From: Siphonodentalium dalli
Lineage: Eukaryota; Mollusca; Scaphopoda; Gadilida; Siphonodentaliidae
Reading direction: 5' to 3'
DNA length: 64,000 bases
Assembly (NCBI GenBank): GCA_032622095.1
Contig: CP136069.1
Location: 16,979,273 to 17,043,272 of the forward strand
The translations under genes and the position numbers were made by a program. Positions 35,450 to 46,825 of this stretch are shown one piece after another; position 1 is the first letter of the stretch, and each line of letters begins with the position of its first letter. Below the pieces are notes generated by a model. It was not told the DNA's origin. It saw only the letters and a program-made list of their open reading frames with translations, and made no database searches.

Positions 35450-35743
35450 TCACGGAGCGCCATAAGGATAAAACCCATTCAATTCCTGAGATTTAAGTCT
35501 GAGCGCCGCCATGTTTCCACCCACGGGATTGTCATACATCGAACAGTTTGCTGGGAAATTTTGCACATAATGTGATGACGTCGACCACGGGGACATGTAG
35601 TCATTCATTCCCGGAGGACGTGGTGTACAGTTTATAGGTTGTTCGATTGGCGTAAGTTCCTGTCCGCTTCCACTTCCGGGTATTCTTGTGATCATGTTTC
35701 TTTCGTTCCGCCGGAACTTCGCTCTTCTGTTTTGAAACCACAC
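35450..35743 (-). CDS. Prrx: Prrx-like homeobox gene B, exon 3 (terminal coding exon)
   Basis: The exon follows the acceptor cttgcag (minus strand) and begins at homeodomain residue 47 with VWFQNRRAKFRRNER, completing the homeodomain begun in exon 2. It codes for 97 residues and a stop. After helix 3 come ELTPIEQPI and TPRPP, then NDYMSPWSTSSHY. These match in order the conserved 'EQPI...PRP..DYLSW..ASPY' block of Prrx proteins. Near the end, NMAALRLKSQELNGF is the OAR motif. Against exon 3 of Prrx-A, helix 3 is nearly identical while the rest shares only short blocks, so the two copies are old. The OAR motif is known in related proteins as an intramolecular regulator of activity; whether it works here is not testable by reading. 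Confidence 0.95.
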   Translation of the reverse strand: MWFQNRRAKFRRNERNMITRIPGSGSGQELTPIEQPINCTPRPPGMNDYMSPWSTSSHYVQNFPANCSMYDNPVGGNMAALRLKSQELNGFYPYGAP

Positions 35744-35799
35744 CTGCAAGTCGATGAAACATGGAATTATTCATTGCAGTATTATATCAAATGTTATGA

Positions 35800-36115
35800 T
35801 TTAAAGTGATGTGAAACACTCCGGTATAGGGTGATCAACTAGAAATGAAGAAAAATCTTGCTCAAAGTAGCTATTCTTACAAATATTATATCCAAATTGA
35901 CAACACACACCGTCATTCTTATATATTCACTAAAGGCAGTGATTCTCGGCGGCGAAATCCTTTTCGTTAGTTTATCGCCGATAGTTGCGTCCAGAATCTA
36001 GATGTAAATGTTTACAATTTAGCGTAGTTCGGACAATGTTTTCTATGGAGTGATACGGTCGATGTGCTTGAGATTTTAGGCGATGTTAGTAGAATGCTAC
36101 ATTCCTCCAGTTGAC
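35800..36115. repeat. Dispersed repeat, family N, copy 1
   Basis: Begins aaagtgatgtgaaacactcc and shares ordered blocks with 59615-59930: tatatccaaa, 'gtaaatgtttaca', 'gttcgac' and 'gctacattc.tcca'. Termini are not defined. Both copies lie in Prrx-B introns. Confidence 0.6.
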
Positions 36116-36379
36116 ATAGCGCCTGAAAACTAATGTATCAGTTTCGCGCACCAGAACAAGTCCGTAATATGTCTTTAAGATGTTCGACGAAATGGATATC
36201 GATCTGTACTATATGGAGCAGAAGTGTGTGATATAAATATGATTGTAGTATTTAGTGTTATTTTCCCATCTCGCATGGGTATGGATTTATTTCAGCGACA
36301 CGCCATAGATGAGTATTTATCGCATATATATAATTAGCCCCTAAACCCGGCCCCATATTCTTAGCAAGACACACGAGTG

Positions 36380-36690
36380 TTATCGACAACCGCATGCAGT
36401 TCCGTAATAGTTTAGGACAATGATGCCGATGTTAATACCGAAACTTTATTATTATGTTAATTAGAATATAATTATGATATTCGATTTGTGTTTGGTTATT
36501 TAGTGTTGACTTTGAGATAATCGTGGGTGATAAATATATATAATTTTTCTTGAAGGTGTCTTTACTTTCTCTTTGGTTGTGATCAGGAAATCAATATTAA
36601 TTTTGTTTGGTTGTGATCAGGAATTCAATATTAATTTTGTTTAACCCCAGTCGTTCGAGATCGTTTTTCATTGCTAAAATGTGATTATAT
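36380..36690. repeat. Dispersed repeat, family O, copy 2
   Basis: Matches 9660-9950 on the same strand through gttaattagaatataattat, cttgaaggtgtctttacttt and a phrase ending 'taaccccagtcg'. It holds an internal 30-bp direct duplication (ttggttgtgatcaggaa). Confidence 0.65.
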
Positions 36691-36734
36691 GATAAAATCG
36701 ATTTCAAATTCGTCGCAATTCTATACGAAATGTA

Positions 36735-36905
36735 TTAACCCTTTCAGTGCAAAGTCCAATTTTTGTATCAACCCATATACCCTGTGCCAATGCATTCTCT
36801 TATATATGCGAGTCGACCATAGGTCGCCTCGCATATATAAGAGAATGCATTGGCCTAACAATTTTTCATCATTTGTTATTATTTTTTACAATTTTAATAA
36901 GTTAT
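36735..36905. mobile_element. Hairpin MITE, family D, truncated copy
   Basis: Left terminus TTAACCCTTTCAGTG, then 'tttttgtatcaacccatata', one intact 69-bp hairpin (36786-36854) and part of the linker. The second hairpin and right end are missing. The sequence outside the hairpin matches the right half of 56049-56360 inverted. Confidence 0.8.
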
Positions 36906-37665
36906 TCTTTAAACCTCGCACACAAAAGCTCGTCTCGAATCGAATTTAGTGCATTCTGTTACTAAATTTCGTATATAATTGCGACTAACTGGAGATCATC
37001 TCACTGAGAGCTTTCCGATGAATGGCAACAAGCCATTTTTCCGACTAAATCCTGAAAAATTACCCATAATTCTGCTGTGGTTAAGTGGTCAATTACTTTG
37101 GGAATTACTGTACATATGAAACACTTTCGTCATGTGAAATAATTGATAAAAAAAATATATAGACGATTAGCGTGCACCGTGTCTCCTTATCGAAGAGAGA
37201 CAACTTTGGATGCAAGAATTCCATTGATAATTTGATGAAACTTTACCAATATGTCTAGGTACACATTTGTACACGCATGCGAACATATACATACATTTAT
37301 AGAATCAATAAAATAAAACGTTCCGTTGAGGATTTGAAGACACTTTAAAGACACTTCTTCGAATATTTCCGTTATTTCGTCAACAACTCTTCTTCAAATA
37401 TCTCCGTTATTTCGTCAAAAATACTTCTTCTCATACAAATCACCGTTATTTAGCAAATTAATATTATTTATAGAGTTATTGCCCTTCATATTAAATATGA
37501 AGCTAACATGCAGGATTACCAAACATGTCTTCATTTAGTGGACAATCCCAAGCTCGCGTGCCACGCGTGGTTGGATTGTCCATTTATTAATGACCATTTT
37601 AGGTACCGATTGTTCATTTATAAGTGGACAATCCTTGAAGAATCGCCTGCATTATATACACATAA

Positions 37666-38129
37666 ATGTGACCCGCCATATAAAATCCAGTCGGAAGTCG
37701 GAATTGTTTTACCCTGTGCCAATGCATTCTCTTATATATGCGAGTCGACCATAGGTCGCCTCGCATATATAAGAGAATGCATTGGCCTAACAATTTTTTA
37801 TAATTTTTTTTAAATAAATGTTTCTGACAATTTTTAGGACATAAAATAAAAAAAACATCCATTACCCTGCAGGGAGCCCCACACATATATAGAAGCATAT
37901 AGAAGAGTGTCGTCTGCTCATGTTTGTCTGGGGCTCTGTATGGGTGAAATTATAAAATTGTTAAAGAATACAAGAAAAAATTATTAAAATTGTAAACAAT
38001 TGTTAGGCCAATGCATTCTCTTATATATGCGAGGCGACCTATGGTCGACTCGCATATATAAGAAAATGCATTGGCACAGGGTAAAAAAAAATCCCGACTT
38101 CCGACTGGATTTGATATGGCGGGTCACAA
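37666..38129. mobile_element. Hairpin MITE, family C, copy 3
   Basis: Ends ATGTGACCCGCCATATAAAA and inverse, two facing 69-bp hairpins, and the family C middle in the orientation opposite to copy 1. It lies about 140 bp from Prrx-B exon 2, inside intron 2. Confidence 0.9.
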
Positions 38130-38270
38130 ATGTCTATTAAACTAATTGTATTTATTACGCCATCTATGGTGTTTTCTGTTATCGTATTTTTTACTTGCCA
38201 ATGAGGGTATGGGCGAATGTGTGAAATGTGAATACAAATGTACGTATTACAGTGTGTCTGTCGGCCTCAC

Positions 38271-38443
38271 CTGAACACGCGCTTCGCTGAGGTTAACTTT
38301 TCGGGCGAGTTCCTCTCTGACGAAGGCATCTGGGTAGTGTGTCCTCTCGAACACTTTCTCTAAAGCCGCCAACTGAGCGCTGGTAAACGTCGTCCTGTTA
38401 CGTCTCGATTTCCGCTTTGAGTCTCCTGATTTTTCCTCTTCTT
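38271..38443 (-). CDS. Prrx: Prrx-like homeobox gene B, exon 2 (homeodomain)
   Basis: The 173-bp exon has an acceptor tttccttcctgaacag and a donor CAG|GTGAGG on the minus strand. Its first two bases complete a lysine codon with the last base of exon 1. It codes for an acidic/basic lead-in ([12 protein letters not shown]) and homeodomain residues 1-46: [20 protein letters not shown], followed by [20 protein letters not shown] and SEARVQ. The run [13 protein letters not shown] is the strongly conserved helix 1-2 region of Prrx. Together with exon 3 it forms a complete 60-residue homeodomain with R5, L16, F20, W48, F49, Q50, N51 and R53. The closest family by eye is Prrx; it was not compared by computation with other paired-like families. 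Confidence 0.96.
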
Positions 38444-38487
38444 CTGTTCAGGAAGGAAAAGAAAATGTGTTAAAATGGTACATATAT

Positions 38488-39026
38488 CAGGGGGGGGGGG
38501 TCGGAAAAAAATTTCGGGCACGTATGGCATTTTTTCCCTTTCCATCATTTTTTGTACCCACCCACCAACACCGCCAATTTTTTTTCCGTTTTCGGCAGTT
38601 TTTTCCGACCATTTTTTTACACCCACCCCCCTTTTAACACTAAAACAGAGATTTGCGGGGGGGAATTCACTGTAAACAGCTGTATATGAATTTCTGTGCA
38701 TACTATTTATCTTGGATGTTAACATGGACATGTAAATAGCAATGAGTCATTTTGAGGTCATTTGGCCAATAAAACATGGCTGCCAGCGGCCATCTTGGAT
38801 TTCAAAATTTGCAACAAAATACAACATGATAACTGCCTGCAGTCAGTTTACCAGTTAGAATTACATTATTTCTCTCATTCAAAGTGGTTTTGAAGCCCAA
38901 CTCATTGCCAAAACACTAAAAAAAACAAGTAGGAATTTTTTTTTTAGTTGCGGAAAAAAAAATTTGTTTGACCACCCACCCACCCCGGCATACGTGCCGG
39001 AAAAAAAACTCACCCCCCCCCCCCTG
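38488..39026. mobile_element. Fold-back element with G/C-run termini
   Basis: Starts CAGGGGGGGGGG followed by tcggaaaaaaatttcgggca and cgtatg; ends with the inverse (catacgtgccggaaaaaaaa, then C-run and CTG). CATATAT borders both ends. CAG...CTG ends and a 7-8-bp duplication would fit a hAT-type element. It ends only about 44 bp from the exon 2 acceptor of Prrx-B. The open frames across it are not coding. Confidence 0.75.
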
Positions 39027-39337
39027 CATATATATATAAATAGTAAATAGTCATTAATATCATGCATGGGTGAGTCCGCAATTATATATTTGCACCATGC
39101 ATCACCGCCGTCAAGTCGTCAACTGTATCAATATCAATATATTTATTCAACCAAATAACCAGACAGAATGACAAAGTATACATTGAGTGAAATAAATGAA
39201 GTATATGAATAGTGCAATGCTGTCAAACACACTGAAAATCTGGATGTTAAAGTAAAATAAAATTGTTTCGTTTTCTTTGGAGGTGTGTTATGTTGTTCCC
39301 GTGTCGGCTTGTTTCGTGGATATGGTGGGCTCATTTT

Positions 39338-39420
39338 ATTTTATTTTATTCCATTAATTAACAATTTTTTTAAAGTTTTTAATTTTATATTTTATAATTT
39401 TTAAATTTTTTATTTTCCGC
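39338..39420. repeat. (ATTTT)n-rich low-complexity tract
   Basis: attttattttattttatt then T-rich sequence; simple repeat. Confidence 0.7.
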
Positions 39421-39669
39421 CTATCAATTGTATCTGGAATGTATTAAATGACATATTATTGTGGAACACAGTCGGGACGAAACTTATTATTACATCGGAC
39501 TATTAATGGATATTTATTTAGTAGTTTTTTTTTTTTACTTTTGTTAGGGTACGTTTAAAATCATCGCGAAAGTGTATAAGCTGGGTGTATGCGTTCATTT
39601 TGTTCCACATTTATTTCATCAAACAAGTCTTAAACAACGATATCGTCATTCATCGTCATTCATCGTCGT

Positions 39670-40255
39670 TATCGAAAGCCACTCATGAGATATAACCCAT
39701 ATCCACTGAAAAAGTGTGGATATCCTCTATTTATTATATACTTGCCCATGAATTATAAGGTTTTAGCAGTGAGATATAAGTGATATCCCACTAGTGAGAT
39801 ATCGATATCTCACTGGTATTATTGCGCCGTATGGATCCTCATGTGTGTAGTCAGGTTATACTTCATAGTAAATGATTTCCTGCACACATCATGTATACAC
39901 TGATATTCATTGGGGGCCATCGGCAAGTAACGAAAGTATATAATAAATACAAAATCTAAACTTTTTGAGTGTTTTAAATATGGGACTATTGTTTTGGGAG
40001 TAATGTGTCAGCTTGAAATTTCTGATCTATTGACATTCATTGGGGGCCATAGGCAAGTAACTAAAGTATATAATAAACAGAATATCCACACTTTTTCAGT
40101 GGATATGGGTTAAATCTCATTCGTGATAACAAAACATTTGAATTTCCACTCGTGGCTAAAGCCACTCGTGGAAATTCAATGTTTTGTCATCACTCATGAG
40201 ATATAACCCATATATCCACTGAAAAAGTGTGGATATCCTCTATCTAACTTTCTAT
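39670..40255. mobile_element. Fold-back repeats, family K, nested
   Basis: 'actcatgagatataacccat' followed by 'atccactgaaaaagtgtgga' occurs at 39682 and at 40192, and inverted at 40078-40110. Between the latter two is a hairpin with arms 'aaaacatttgaatttccact' and complement (40130-40185). Direct duplicates of 'tcattgggggccat.ggcaagtaac' lie near 39905 and 40038. It looks like a fold-back element with an internal duplication. Confidence 0.65.
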
Positions 40256-40729
40256 ACATGACAAATAAAGTTCAACAACGCTATACGTTCTGCAAACGTT
40301 TATCCTTGTGGCTCTACACACGAAGCAGTGATGACAGGTATATATGCAGGCGACAGTTCCCATTGTATCACGAACAACCACGAAGGATATGGGACCGGGA
40401 ACCTGGGACATACGTCGCCCGACACAGAGGCACAATGCTCGACGTCATAATCACAACATATATATACGGCTTCATTAAATTAAAGTCCAAAACCTTGAGA
40501 TATATTTGTCCCAATATACGAATTGTAATCCCTAAGACACCTTTGTCTGGCACAGCATGGCCATTCATATTCATTATTCAATTCTACCAACCGAGGTAGC
40601 TTCTGACATTTTCGTGGGTACGTTCGACAGTGAGATAACCACAAGATTCACCACACTCATAAATAACCTTTTCCACGAAGAGAGAGAGAGCAATACTTCG
40701 AGATGATTCCAATATGAGGGTATCACCCC

Positions 40730-40820
40730 CTCCCCCCTGAATCCTGAATACCAGTTAATTTTGGGGGGGTGAATCCTGATACCAGTTAATTTTGGGGGGT
40801 GAATCCTGAATACATGTTAA
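40730..40820. repeat. Short tandem repeat, about 35-bp unit
   Basis: 2.5 copies of 'gaatcctgaataccagttaa' plus 'ttttggggggt'. A similar phrase recurs at 41070-41105. Confidence 0.8.
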
Positions 40821-41391
40821 GAAATAATATGCTATAAATGACATACAAATTGACTGTTTTAATATCAGACAGATACAAGCAGAAGTTACATAGACACATT
40901 ATGATGTCGGTCGCGTTATGAGGCCGTTATGATACGATTAATGATACTTTATCATGGCATGGTGGTCGAATGTGCCCAAGAAGCTATTCTACCCACTCAT
41001 TCATACAGATAACTAGCACAAAATATTACTTTGCGCCATCAAAACCTGCGTCCAAGATGTTTTGCTTGAAGCCGAATACCAGTTAAATTCGGGGTTATGA
41101 ATCCCGCGTACACTCAGAAAAATCAGAGGCCGTATAGGTATTCTGGAGTGCCTACGACGGTCTTTGGTAGTCCAGAGCACCAAACTGACGCTGCGCTGGT
41201 ATCCCAGGATCCCACAGAGGTCTGTAATACCAACAGCGCTGTGCAGTTAGCATAATACGACTCGCAATCGTATCGATTACAGGTTGGAAGTTTCAAAGCG
41301 CTGTTTCTAGAGTTACGGTTCCTGCGATCGCAGTGCCATTCGCACTTCATTCTTTGTTTTCAAATCATCTGGACGAAAAATAATACCATCA

Positions 41392-41482
41392 ATGGCGGTC
41401 CTTGTGGACAAATGGACTTTGGCGGATGTGTGTAATTGGCTCACTGACTGCGGTTTGGAGGAATTAGTTGATTCATTTAAAG
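41392..41482 (+). CDS. Putative first coding exon of a SAM-domain gene (SAMD3-like)
   Basis: An ATG opens 30 codons plus one base, followed by AAAG|GTTTGT, a usable donor. The peptide has W-T-L-A-D-V-C-N-W-L near its start, then CGLEELVDSF. This is the first half of a SAM domain: the 'W...DV..WL...GLEE....F' pattern of helices 1-2. SAM domains mediate protein-protein contacts. The rest of the domain (the 'IDG..LL.L...DL' part) was not found downstream. With the exon at 42703-42987, the architecture matches SAMD3-like proteins, but the phases show that the two cannot be joined directly. Confidence 0.5.
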
Positions 41483-42702
41483 GTTTGTCTTATATCATTA
41501 TTTCTTTTCGCCAATTTCGGGCATTTTTTAATTTTACTATGATTTCACTGTTTTCAGACTAGGCGACCAGAGGAGTGTGTTCGACACTCAGACAAATTTG
41601 GAGATCCACAAACCGATGTAAATTAGATCGTTCGAGTTAAAATAGATAAATCGTTCTATTTCCTAGTCTGGGAAAGTTTATAGAAGGACTATTTTACAAG
41701 TACGGTATCAAGCAATAAAAGAGTGAGATTATCAAAAAAGATCACTAATTATGATTCGTACAAAATAATTCGGTTTCAAAATATATACATGTAATTATTC
41801 TATTGATAAATTAAGTTCAATCTTTTATTAACCCTTATCAGTAGAGTGATTTTTTGTATTTTGATATTTTCCTAAAAATACACCAGATAGTGAGGGTAGG
41901 GTACGAGTATGAGTACGTCCGACACCGACCATTGAAGGCACACACAAACATTATAGAAATACAGTATTATACACAAAAACTGAATATTATTATTTTTAAA
42001 AGATTGAGCATAATTCAACATTTTAGAATAAAATACTAGTAGGTACAGATATTCGCCCCAGCGTAAAAGATTCAGCCAAATATGTTGTCCGAAGAGTACA
42101 TCCGAAACCGTGGAACTGCCCACCTGTGGTCAGGTCACTACTCCCAATACGGTCTCAGTTAATGAGCAATTCGCACATGCGCGGCATGATGTCGTCCGAA
42201 GCTTTGATTTTGCGAGATTTGATACCCCTGCTTCTGTCCGAGCCGATAATTAATCATGTATTCGCTATTTGCTTCAATGGTGCGATCTCATTATGATATA
42301 ACTGTTGTGTCAGTATAAATCGGCGCGTTTGTTTTAATTCAGCGCTCATCAATGTTACGATTCTGGAATTTCAAATTCCTGCACCAGTAAAAGGGAATCT
42401 TTTTCCTTCGGGTACCACTCAGTTACATAACGTAATCTGTTTATGGCTCCTCTCCTTTGTGAGGGACGTGTGGCATTTATATGGCTGAATAGAATTAACC
42501 ATATGCTTCCGAACCGGGTACTGGCTTATTGCTAGTGTCCGAGTTCAAACAATTATTTTGTTTGTATGTCAAGCGTTTTTTGACAAAATTTCACCCAATT
42601 GCATTCTTAGTCAATAGTCAGACAGTGCCTCTTAACCAGATATTGTCAGAACAGAGGTAATTTAAACAAATTTTATTAACTCATATTCAATCTCATTCAC
42701 AG

Positions 42703-42987
42703 GTTCCACTTGGACCAACACCGGCACTGGTGCTAAAAGGGTGTGTTTGTGTGCACCTCTTCTCATGTGACAAGATAGCCATTGTGATGGACGAAATGGA
42801 GATTTGTGACATGACGCTGGCAATATCTCTACTGATGTCGACCTACTTCGTGTTTGGGATACAATATGCACGGAAGGTCAAGAATACAATGATATTTCTG
42901 GAAAATCATGTCATGAAACTACATGTAGATGGCGTTAGTGCACTAACCAACGGAGTCATTATATTTCACAACATGATAATGAAATAG
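42703..42987 (+). CDS. Putative last coding exon of a SAMD3-like gene
   Basis: The exon has an acceptor ctcattcacag, 94 codons and TAG. It begins VPLGPTPALVLKG and contains MTLAISLLMSTYFVFGIQYA and then an FLENHV helix. In SAMD3-like proteins of fishes and invertebrates the C-terminus has this layout, with a 'P..PA.' start, a 'YYVFN..Y' motif and an amphipathic helix; this is recalled knowledge, not a search. AATAAA lies at 43336-43341, about 350 bp downstream. The gene would be nested in Prrx-B intron 1 on the opposite strand. Only 1.2 kb separates it from the SAM exon and no middle exon was recognised, so the locus may be a deleted copy. Confidence 0.5.
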   Translation, partial: VPLGPTPALVLKGCVCVHLFSCDKIAIVMDEMEICDMTLAISLLMSTYFVFGIQYARKVKNTMIFLENHVMKLHVDGVSALTNGVIIFHNMIMK

Positions 42988-43730
42988 GGTTATCATTTAA
43001 AAGGATATACTGTTGATACATGGATTCGTAAAGACAGAATCGACCATTTTAAGGTCAAAGGTGCCGTTAATTTCGAGGGCTGTAGTGGAAATCTTATGGA
43101 TAGATAGATATATATTAGTTTGCAGAAAAACATTCTTATTTCATTCCATAATAACGATTTAAATTTTGTTTACAAAATTACATCTGACCTTAAAATTGAC
43201 GATTCTGACTTTACGAATCCGTGTAATGATTTACATGTGTAAATCCATGTAGTGACTCCGTTGGTACATGTAAATTTCTTTGATCAGTGTGTATATATAT
43301 ATACATTCCATGTTATCACATTAACTGTTGAATTTAATAAATGATTTAACTAGTTTCTTCTTTTTCTCATATGATAGCAACATGGGTATGAATTGTCCAG
43401 ATCTAAAAACATGTATAATGCAGAGCTGATAGTTATCTGCCTTGAGTGGAATGTTGTACATGAATAAAAATGCTGTATCAGTTGGATGCTAATAGTATTT
43501 TGAGTGCATAGCTCTATTAGATCACCTCATGTGTGGTACTCTTCTGTTTTCCTAGCCACTATCCGAGGAAATAGCCCAGGGATGATTTGGCACCAGCCCT
43601 TCTAATAACTCTCTATATCTACTCTCTAGTCACGTTATGTATTCATGTTCGTGATCCCACCGATGGCAACAGTCACACTCTGGTGAATCTTGTCGTCAGT
43701 AGAATATCAGGCTGGATTATTGGATGCGAC

Positions 43731-44110
43731 TCGTGTAGTACCAACATTAGGTTGGTAGTCTGGAGTATCAAATATATTTTGGTATTCTGGAGTGCCAAAA
43801 ACAGGTTGGCAGTCTGGAGTACCAAATATATTTTGGTACTCTGGATTACCAAAATTTGGGTACTCCATGAGGGTCTATGGAGTACCTAATTTGGCACTCC
43901 AGAGTACCAAATACGAAGTACCAAAAGTGTTGTGGTACTCCGGAGTACCATTCAGGTTTGGTACTCTGGAGTACCAAAACCTCATTTGGTACTCTGGAGT
44001 ACCACAATTTTGGTACTCCGTGTGGGACAGCCAGAGTACCAAATTTGGTACTCCAGAGTACCTGGAGTTTTTAGAGTGTACGGCTTCAAAACACCCTGAA
44101 TCCCGCGTAC
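43731..44110. repeat. Array of the palindromic motif GGTACTCTGGAGTACC
   Basis: About a dozen degenerate copies of tggtactctggagtaccaaa with irregular spacing of about 20-60 bp, in a region where nearly every short block is its own inverse complement. A related phrase (ggtattctggagtgcc) occurs at 41137-41155. The phrase gaatcccgcgtac follows at 44098 and also at 41099, so the two sites may share an origin. The open frames on both strands are products of the repeat. Confidence 0.8.
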
Positions 44111-45638
44111 CGAAAAGGGGGGTGTGATACCCTCCAATATTGTTCACCAGTCCGCCACTTGATTAACGATAACCACAGTGGCAGGTAGCTATTTTTATAT
44201 TGTTATTTTTATTTCTCATATTGTTATTTACTTGTACGATTGTCTTTTGTCATTATATGCGTGAAGCGTTATGTACCATTGTGGTTTCTTATAACGATTA
44301 AATCTTATTCAACTGGATGTACTGACATGCACAACGAACTCCTACGCTACCAAATGCACGATCACTTGGCATGTTTTGTGGTCATTTGTGTTGATTAGCA
44401 GTATGAATTACAACAGGAATATGAGGCCAGCATTTCGGCACGCATAATTCATGTCACAACATTAATTTAGCATTCAGGTGGAAATAGAAACCTCCACATG
44501 AGGCCAGAAACAACCCCTATCGAATGAGTGAAGGTGCCAACAGAGGAAGTAAAACAAGAGTCAGATTTCTCTTCAGCTGTCACGACCAAGATATACAATT
44601 CTCGGCAGAGATTTACTGCGCATGCTCGAGAACATTCCGCAGACCTTGCGTCTGCTAACAGACAGCAGAGAACGCTGTTTGTACGAAGTGCGGAATTCTT
44701 TTGTGTCGTCAAAATATTTTTACTCTTCGGAATGAGTTTTTGGTATTTGGAGCCGCAAATTTATGACCTAAGTTTGCGGACTCAATTCACTTGTTTTAGC
44801 ACTGTATGTTGTCCCATTTTGATTGGGTTCGCATATTGTTATTTTCCTGCGTTTCAACACATCATCTTTGCATTCGGAAGTGGAAAATTGGCATTGACGT
44901 ACGACCCACAAGCTCGTATGTTATGACTCTCATTAATGGGAGGTTTACATATATATATCAGCACTACACCACTTATGTGCACGGCACACACACGCTGATT
45001 TATTCTAAAAACATTTGTGAATATAGTTTTTTCCCGATTTTTATCATCAGTCAAGTCACAATTGAAATCTTCATGATCAGGGTGCCATATTTGTAAGAGT
45101 CATGCACCTGTTTTATCATCATTTAAAGCCGCGAAATATGCAATCACAACAAGAGCTACCAACGATGTGGCAGGTTCATCTTCCAGTATAAGCGCTGGTC
45201 CTATAATTCAGTTCATTACAGATAATAATAATGTACGTAATATTAGTACATCGCCACATATTAATTAATAGTTTAACGTATTGATGTACAACCTATGGTT
45301 ATTTACAACATTTTGGCTTGAAAAACAATGACAAAACAGCAAGCGTTTATATATTGATCATGATGTATACCTAATATAATATTTTTTTTGTTCGCTTAGA
45401 ATCTTTATAGATAGGTCAGTCGAAATTTTTTTTTCTATTCCGGACATGATAATGCAATATTGGATGGCAACTGATTATTTCCATTGTATTTTATTTAAGT
45501 ATATTTGTAATTATAGTAAGTTCCAATATTCGGAACAAACCCTGGAAAGTTCTATACGTGTATACGTTTTCTCTGGCTGAGAATAATAAAGCATTACTTA
45601 CATTTTTTTTAAAGTTCCACAAAAATAGATAAGTGAGT
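44111..45638. other. Prrx-B intron 1 segment, nothing firm
   Basis: A 132-codon plus-strand open frame (44528-44926) and an opposite 81-codon frame cover 44467-44926. Neither shows a domain, and the lack of splice context suggests old repeat. The remainder is AT-rich. Confidence 0.35.
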
Positions 45639-46191
45639 TTAACCCTTTACCCAACAAAAACGGCTAAAAACGCCCAAATAAAGCTTCAACAGTCTAAAAT
45701 ATCTTGGGTCTGTCTCAATAACACCATACAAATATGGATATCATTGGAACCAGCTCATTGACCACATTGTGATGGTTACAGTTATGCCCTGTGCCAATGC
45801 ATTCTCTTATATATGCGAGTCGACCATAGGTCGCCTCGCATATATAATAGAATGTATTGGCCTAAAAAAAATCTTTTTTTTAACACTTTTTACCATTTTT
45901 TCTTACATTCTTTAACAATTTTATATATTTTTTTCTACATTCTTTGACAATTTTATCATTTTTAATATGTGTTAAGCCAATGCATTCTCTTATATATGCG
46001 AGGCGACCTATGGTCGACTCGCATATATAAGATAATGCATTGGCCTAAAAAAAATCTTTTTTTAACACTTTTTACCATTTTTTACCATTCTTTAACAATT
46101 TTAACATTTTTAATATGTGTTAAGCTATGGTCGACTCGCTTATATAAGAGAATGCATTGGCACAGGGCCGTTCTGTTGGGTAAAGGGTTAA
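45639..46191. mobile_element. Hairpin MITE, family A, copy 4, with a third hairpin
   Basis: TTAA at both ends, long arm at left. It has two full hairpins (about 45791-45861 and 45976-46045) and a third that keeps only its distal arm (about 46125-46162). Linker units are duplicated between them, so a hairpin-plus-linker segment was copied within the element. Confidence 0.9.
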
Positions 46192-46710
46192 CGTTCGAGT
46201 GGTCACAACTCATTCGGGAGTCACGGTGAATGGGCGAGATTCGGTTCGAGGATAGTATGTTGTTCAGAGGAAAAACAACTTTCATTCTATAGTTAACATG
46301 TCTTCCATAATATATTAGAGAAATAACATTGCATAGCACCATAATAAATCCCCAACAAATCACTCCGCTATACGAAATGAGTCTGTCGACGATAAAAGCT
46401 CATCGAGTGACTATCAAATTGCCGATAAAAAATCAACATCATTCATCTTCTACACGAAAACTAGGCCGTGAAATCCCAAGTATGTTCGCCATTCTAGTGG
46501 CATGTGTCTACTCGCTACCCGAACTCTGTTGTATATCTGGTCGCATCAGCGCAGGATCAGAGTGTGCATTTTTTGCCAATCGAACGGACCCGCAAGAAAT
46601 TCTGAGAATCTCGTAGACACGTGGTTTGACACTCGAGAGGCCAATGTGTTGTGCAGAATGCCTCGCCACTCATCGGTTTGGTCAGCTGGGTTTGCAAAAC
46701 ATATACATTA
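46192..46710. other. Prrx-B intron 1 segment, nothing recognised
   Basis: Overlapping plus-strand open frames of 95 and 129 codons cover it, with no recognisable domain; the longer ends in the next minisatellite. Confidence 0.35.
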
Positions 46711-46714
46711 TGTT

Positions 46715-46825
46715 TCCCATCACCACATGACAATGCCGACAACCATTCACCATCATCACGTGACAATACCGGCAACCATTCACCATCATCACGTGACAAT
46801 ACCGGCAACCATTCACCATCATGCT
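46715..46825. repeat. 33-bp minisatellite, about 3 copies, with CACGTG
   Basis: Unit 'caccatcatcacgtgacaat' plus 'accggcaaccatt'. The palindromic E-box CACGTG is present in two units. The His/Thr-rich frame across it is a repeat product. Confidence 0.85.

Larger units (their letters stand above)
35744..38270 (-). other. Prrx-B intron 2
   Basis: A GT-AG intron of 2,527 bp splitting the homeodomain between residues 46 and 47, a position often used in paired-class genes. It contains repeat families N and O, a partial family D hairpin element and a family C hairpin element, each listed separately. Confidence 0.9.

Noticed and set aside
43587-44147. Overlapping open frames rich in 'VPN', 'WST' and 'TPEY' phrases
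   Set aside because: Translations of the GGTACTCTGGAGTACC array, open on both strands because the motif is palindromic.
44528-44926. 132-codon open frame on the plus strand
   Set aside because: No domain was recognised, an equally open frame lies on the opposite strand, and the composition resembles repeat DNA; no splice or polyadenylation support.
46225-46255. Possible tRNA T-arm (ggttcgagg)
   Set aside because: No acceptor stem, D-arm or anticodon stem can be placed around it.
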